NCBI GenBank assembly: GCA_030830305.1 | Contig: JAURNI010000010.1 | Span: 1-33,179 of the forward strand | Length of the DNA stretch: 33,179 bases | DNA from: Alphaproteobacteria bacterium | Lineage (GTDB): Bacteria; Pseudomonadota; Alphaproteobacteria; Rickettsiales; Deianiraeaceae | Direction of reading: 5' to 3' | Shown: positions 32,016-33,179 of the stretch, in pieces | Numbering within the stretch: the stretch's first letter is position 1 | How the letters are laid out: each line of letters opens with the position of its first letter | Notes under the pieces: generated by a model | Seen by the model: the letters and a program-made list of their open reading frames with translations, nothing else | Databases searched by the model: none | What the model was told of the DNA's origin: nothing | Made by a program: the position numbers and the translations under genes

Positions 32016-33179
32016 ATGTGGAAAATTTTGCTGTGTATAATTCTTGTATTTATTTCATGTAATAGTGAAGAGTATATTGAAAATAATACAGCCGGACAAT
32101 CATTATATGATAATGAAAATTTAGTATACGACCACTATCGCAACTCACTAAACGAAGCATCAACAGTTGGCAATAAACAAATTTTTAATCAACAGACCGT
32201 TGATAGCTCTGGTATTACTTGTACGGATAGCTGTGTTTCCAGCCCTCTTCATATTGCCATTGTTCCAATGAGTTTTGGCCACCCAGATGTTTTGAGCGAA
32301 ATTAATAATACAATTGCACTTGTTCGGGCAAGCAAGCCGTCTGAAAACTACACAATTAACGTGATACACGGTGAGCAAAATATTATGCGTGATTTATTAT
32401 CATTAAACCCTGATATTATTGTAGGTCCTTTTGGTACACAAGATATTCCAATTTTACAAAGACAGCTAAGAGATGCAGGATTAAATATTCCCGTTATTTC
32501 ATTAGATACCCGTAGCACTAAAAATGTTAGCCGCATTATTACTATGAGAGATCGAGATACCGAAATAGCCGCAAAAAAAGATACTATTCATAACTTGGGA
32601 TACAAAGTTGAAGATGATATTTCGTCAATTATGGAAGTATTAAAGAAAAAAAACTATAAACATTATGCAATGTTTGCACCCAACAATGAAATTGGTGCAA
32701 GTAGTTATGAAACTTTTTCAAAATATGCTAAAAAAAATAAACAAGAAATTTCAAGAGTAGAATTCTACGAAACAGATAATCCGGATATTGCAAAATATGT
32801 TAACAGGTTAAAAAATGCCATAAAGCAAACCTACTATGAAAATGTTGCAAATGGTAAGTTCCAGGAGGATAATCATACTTTTGCAAACAAAATTGTTTCA
32901 AGAAAAGGAGATACTGTCATTCTAAAAAACGGTGCAAGGTATTATAAAAGAACTAAAACCCTTGATGCAATTATTATTGATGCTTCTGTGAAAGATTTTC
33001 CAAAAATACTTGATTTAATTAATCAAGACCAAGCATTTGATAATATATTGCTTGTTGCATCACCAAGAACTGCAGATGCAATTATTGAAATGTTAAACAA
33101 TCCAAATTATGCACCTATTGACAAGCCTATTTTATTTCCTTCAAATTTTGGGGTTTATCGTGCATATTATGAGGTCTAT
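32016..33179 (+). CDS. LppC/LpoA-like lipoprotein, penicillin-binding protein activator family (partial)
   Basis: Missing from the ORF track because it runs off the right edge; 388 codons are open from ATG 32016. The signal peptide MWKILLCIILVFISC ends in a lipobox (Cys15). After a polar linker the mature part has the periplasmic-binding-protein-like fold of the LppC/LpoA family: SSPLHIAIVPMSFGHPDVLS opening the first lobe, LNPDIIVGPFGTQDIPIL, IPVISLDTRS, then KHYAMFAPNNEIGASSYETF and LDAIIIDASVKDFPKILDLI. Such proteins sit in the outer membrane and stimulate class A penicillin-binding proteins; here it may equally be a general ligand-binding lipoprotein. The intergenic space to mnhG is only about 65 bp, so the two promoters must be divergent and close. 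Confidence 0.7.
   Translation, partial: MWKILLCIILVFISCNSEEYIENNTAGQSLYDNENLVYDHYRNSLNEASTVGNKQIFNQQTVDSSGITCTDSCVSSPLHIAIVPMSFGHPDVLSEINNTIALVRASKPSENYTINVIHGEQNIMRDLLSLNPDIIVGPFGTQDIPILQRQLRDAGLNIPVISLDTRSTKNVSRIITMRDRDTEIAAKKDTIHNLGYKVEDDISSIMEVLKKKNYKHYAMFAPNNEIGASSYETFSKYAKKNKQEISRVEFYETDNPDIAKYVNRLKNAIKQTYYENVANGKFQEDNHTFANKIVSRKGDTVILKNGARYYKRTKTLDAIIIDASVKDFPKILDLINQDQAFDNILLVASPRTADAIIEMLNNPNYAPIDKPILFPSNFGVYRAYYEVY

Overview
This AT-rich window (about one third G+C by eye) looks like the chromosome of an alphaproteobacterium with a reduced, host-associated genome of the Rickettsiales/Holosporales type. The evidence is a circularly permuted two-piece tmRNA gene; housekeeping genes scattered away from their usual operons (lone sdhA, nuoL, atpC, hscA, ilvC, mnhG); an alphaproteobacterial-type uracil-DNA glycosylase; a VirB4 paralogue; and tight, often overlapping gene packing. 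An ilvC gene is unusual for classical obligate intracellular Rickettsiales. It would fit a less auxotrophic lineage such as Deianiraeaceae, but that placement is inference only.

Layout. 1-1350 (-): a probable restriction-modification pair, an Mrr-type nuclease followed by a DPPF-motif DNA methyltransferase cut by the window edge. 1397-3293 (-): hemW and pssA. 3362-4099 (+): tRNA-Ser(UGA), a LapA-like membrane protein and acpS. 4148-7769 (+): the chaperones hscA and htpG. 7780-8549 (+): a ygiD/DODA-type dioxygenase split by a one-base frameshift. 8536-9749 (-): bolA and kdsD. 9820-10214 (+): the permuted ssrA with a peculiar tag frame. 10228-10877: a three-helix membrane protein and an antisense 55-aa ORF with its own promoter. 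11030-12623 (+): bamE and folC. 12712-15562 (-): an unknown gene, aspC and zapE. 15693-16768 (+): ilvC with a strong terminator. 16936-17383: a largely non-coding, repeat-bearing stretch. 17384-18428 (+): a protein made of sixteen 11-residue repeats, with a broken 5' end. 18491-21742 (+): sdhA, two small membrane proteins and prfB with programmed +1 frameshifting. 21788-23124 (+): an ImmA/IrrE-like peptidase with a membrane partner, and a PEGA lipoprotein. 23173-28185 (+): nuoL-atpC-HAD phosphatase-UDG-ubiB, nearly all overlapping. 28178-31949 (-): mnhG-like, unknown, a degenerate virB4 and mreC. 32016-33179 (+): the start of a LppC/LpoA-like lipoprotein.

The genes mainly serve respiration and its cofactors (sdhA, nuoL, atpC, ubiB, hemW), the cell envelope (pssA, kdsD, bamE, mreC, LpoA-like), protein quality control and translation (hscA, htpG, ssrA, prfB), and a few biosyntheses (acpS, folC, aspC, ilvC). 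Recurrent TTGACA/TTGAAA -35 boxes with 16-18 bp spacers mark most transcription units.

The strongest candidates for something new are four. The first is a tmRNA whose FAVAA-ending tag frame is long and Lys/Ala-rich and is out of frame with the canonical-looking GCA-AAC resume site. The second is an RF2 frameshift site with UAA in place of the standard UGA. The third is a synuclein/LEA-like 11-mer repeat protein under an operator-like dyad. The fourth is a full-length VirB4 homologue lacking its ATPase residues, embedded in an mreC operon.
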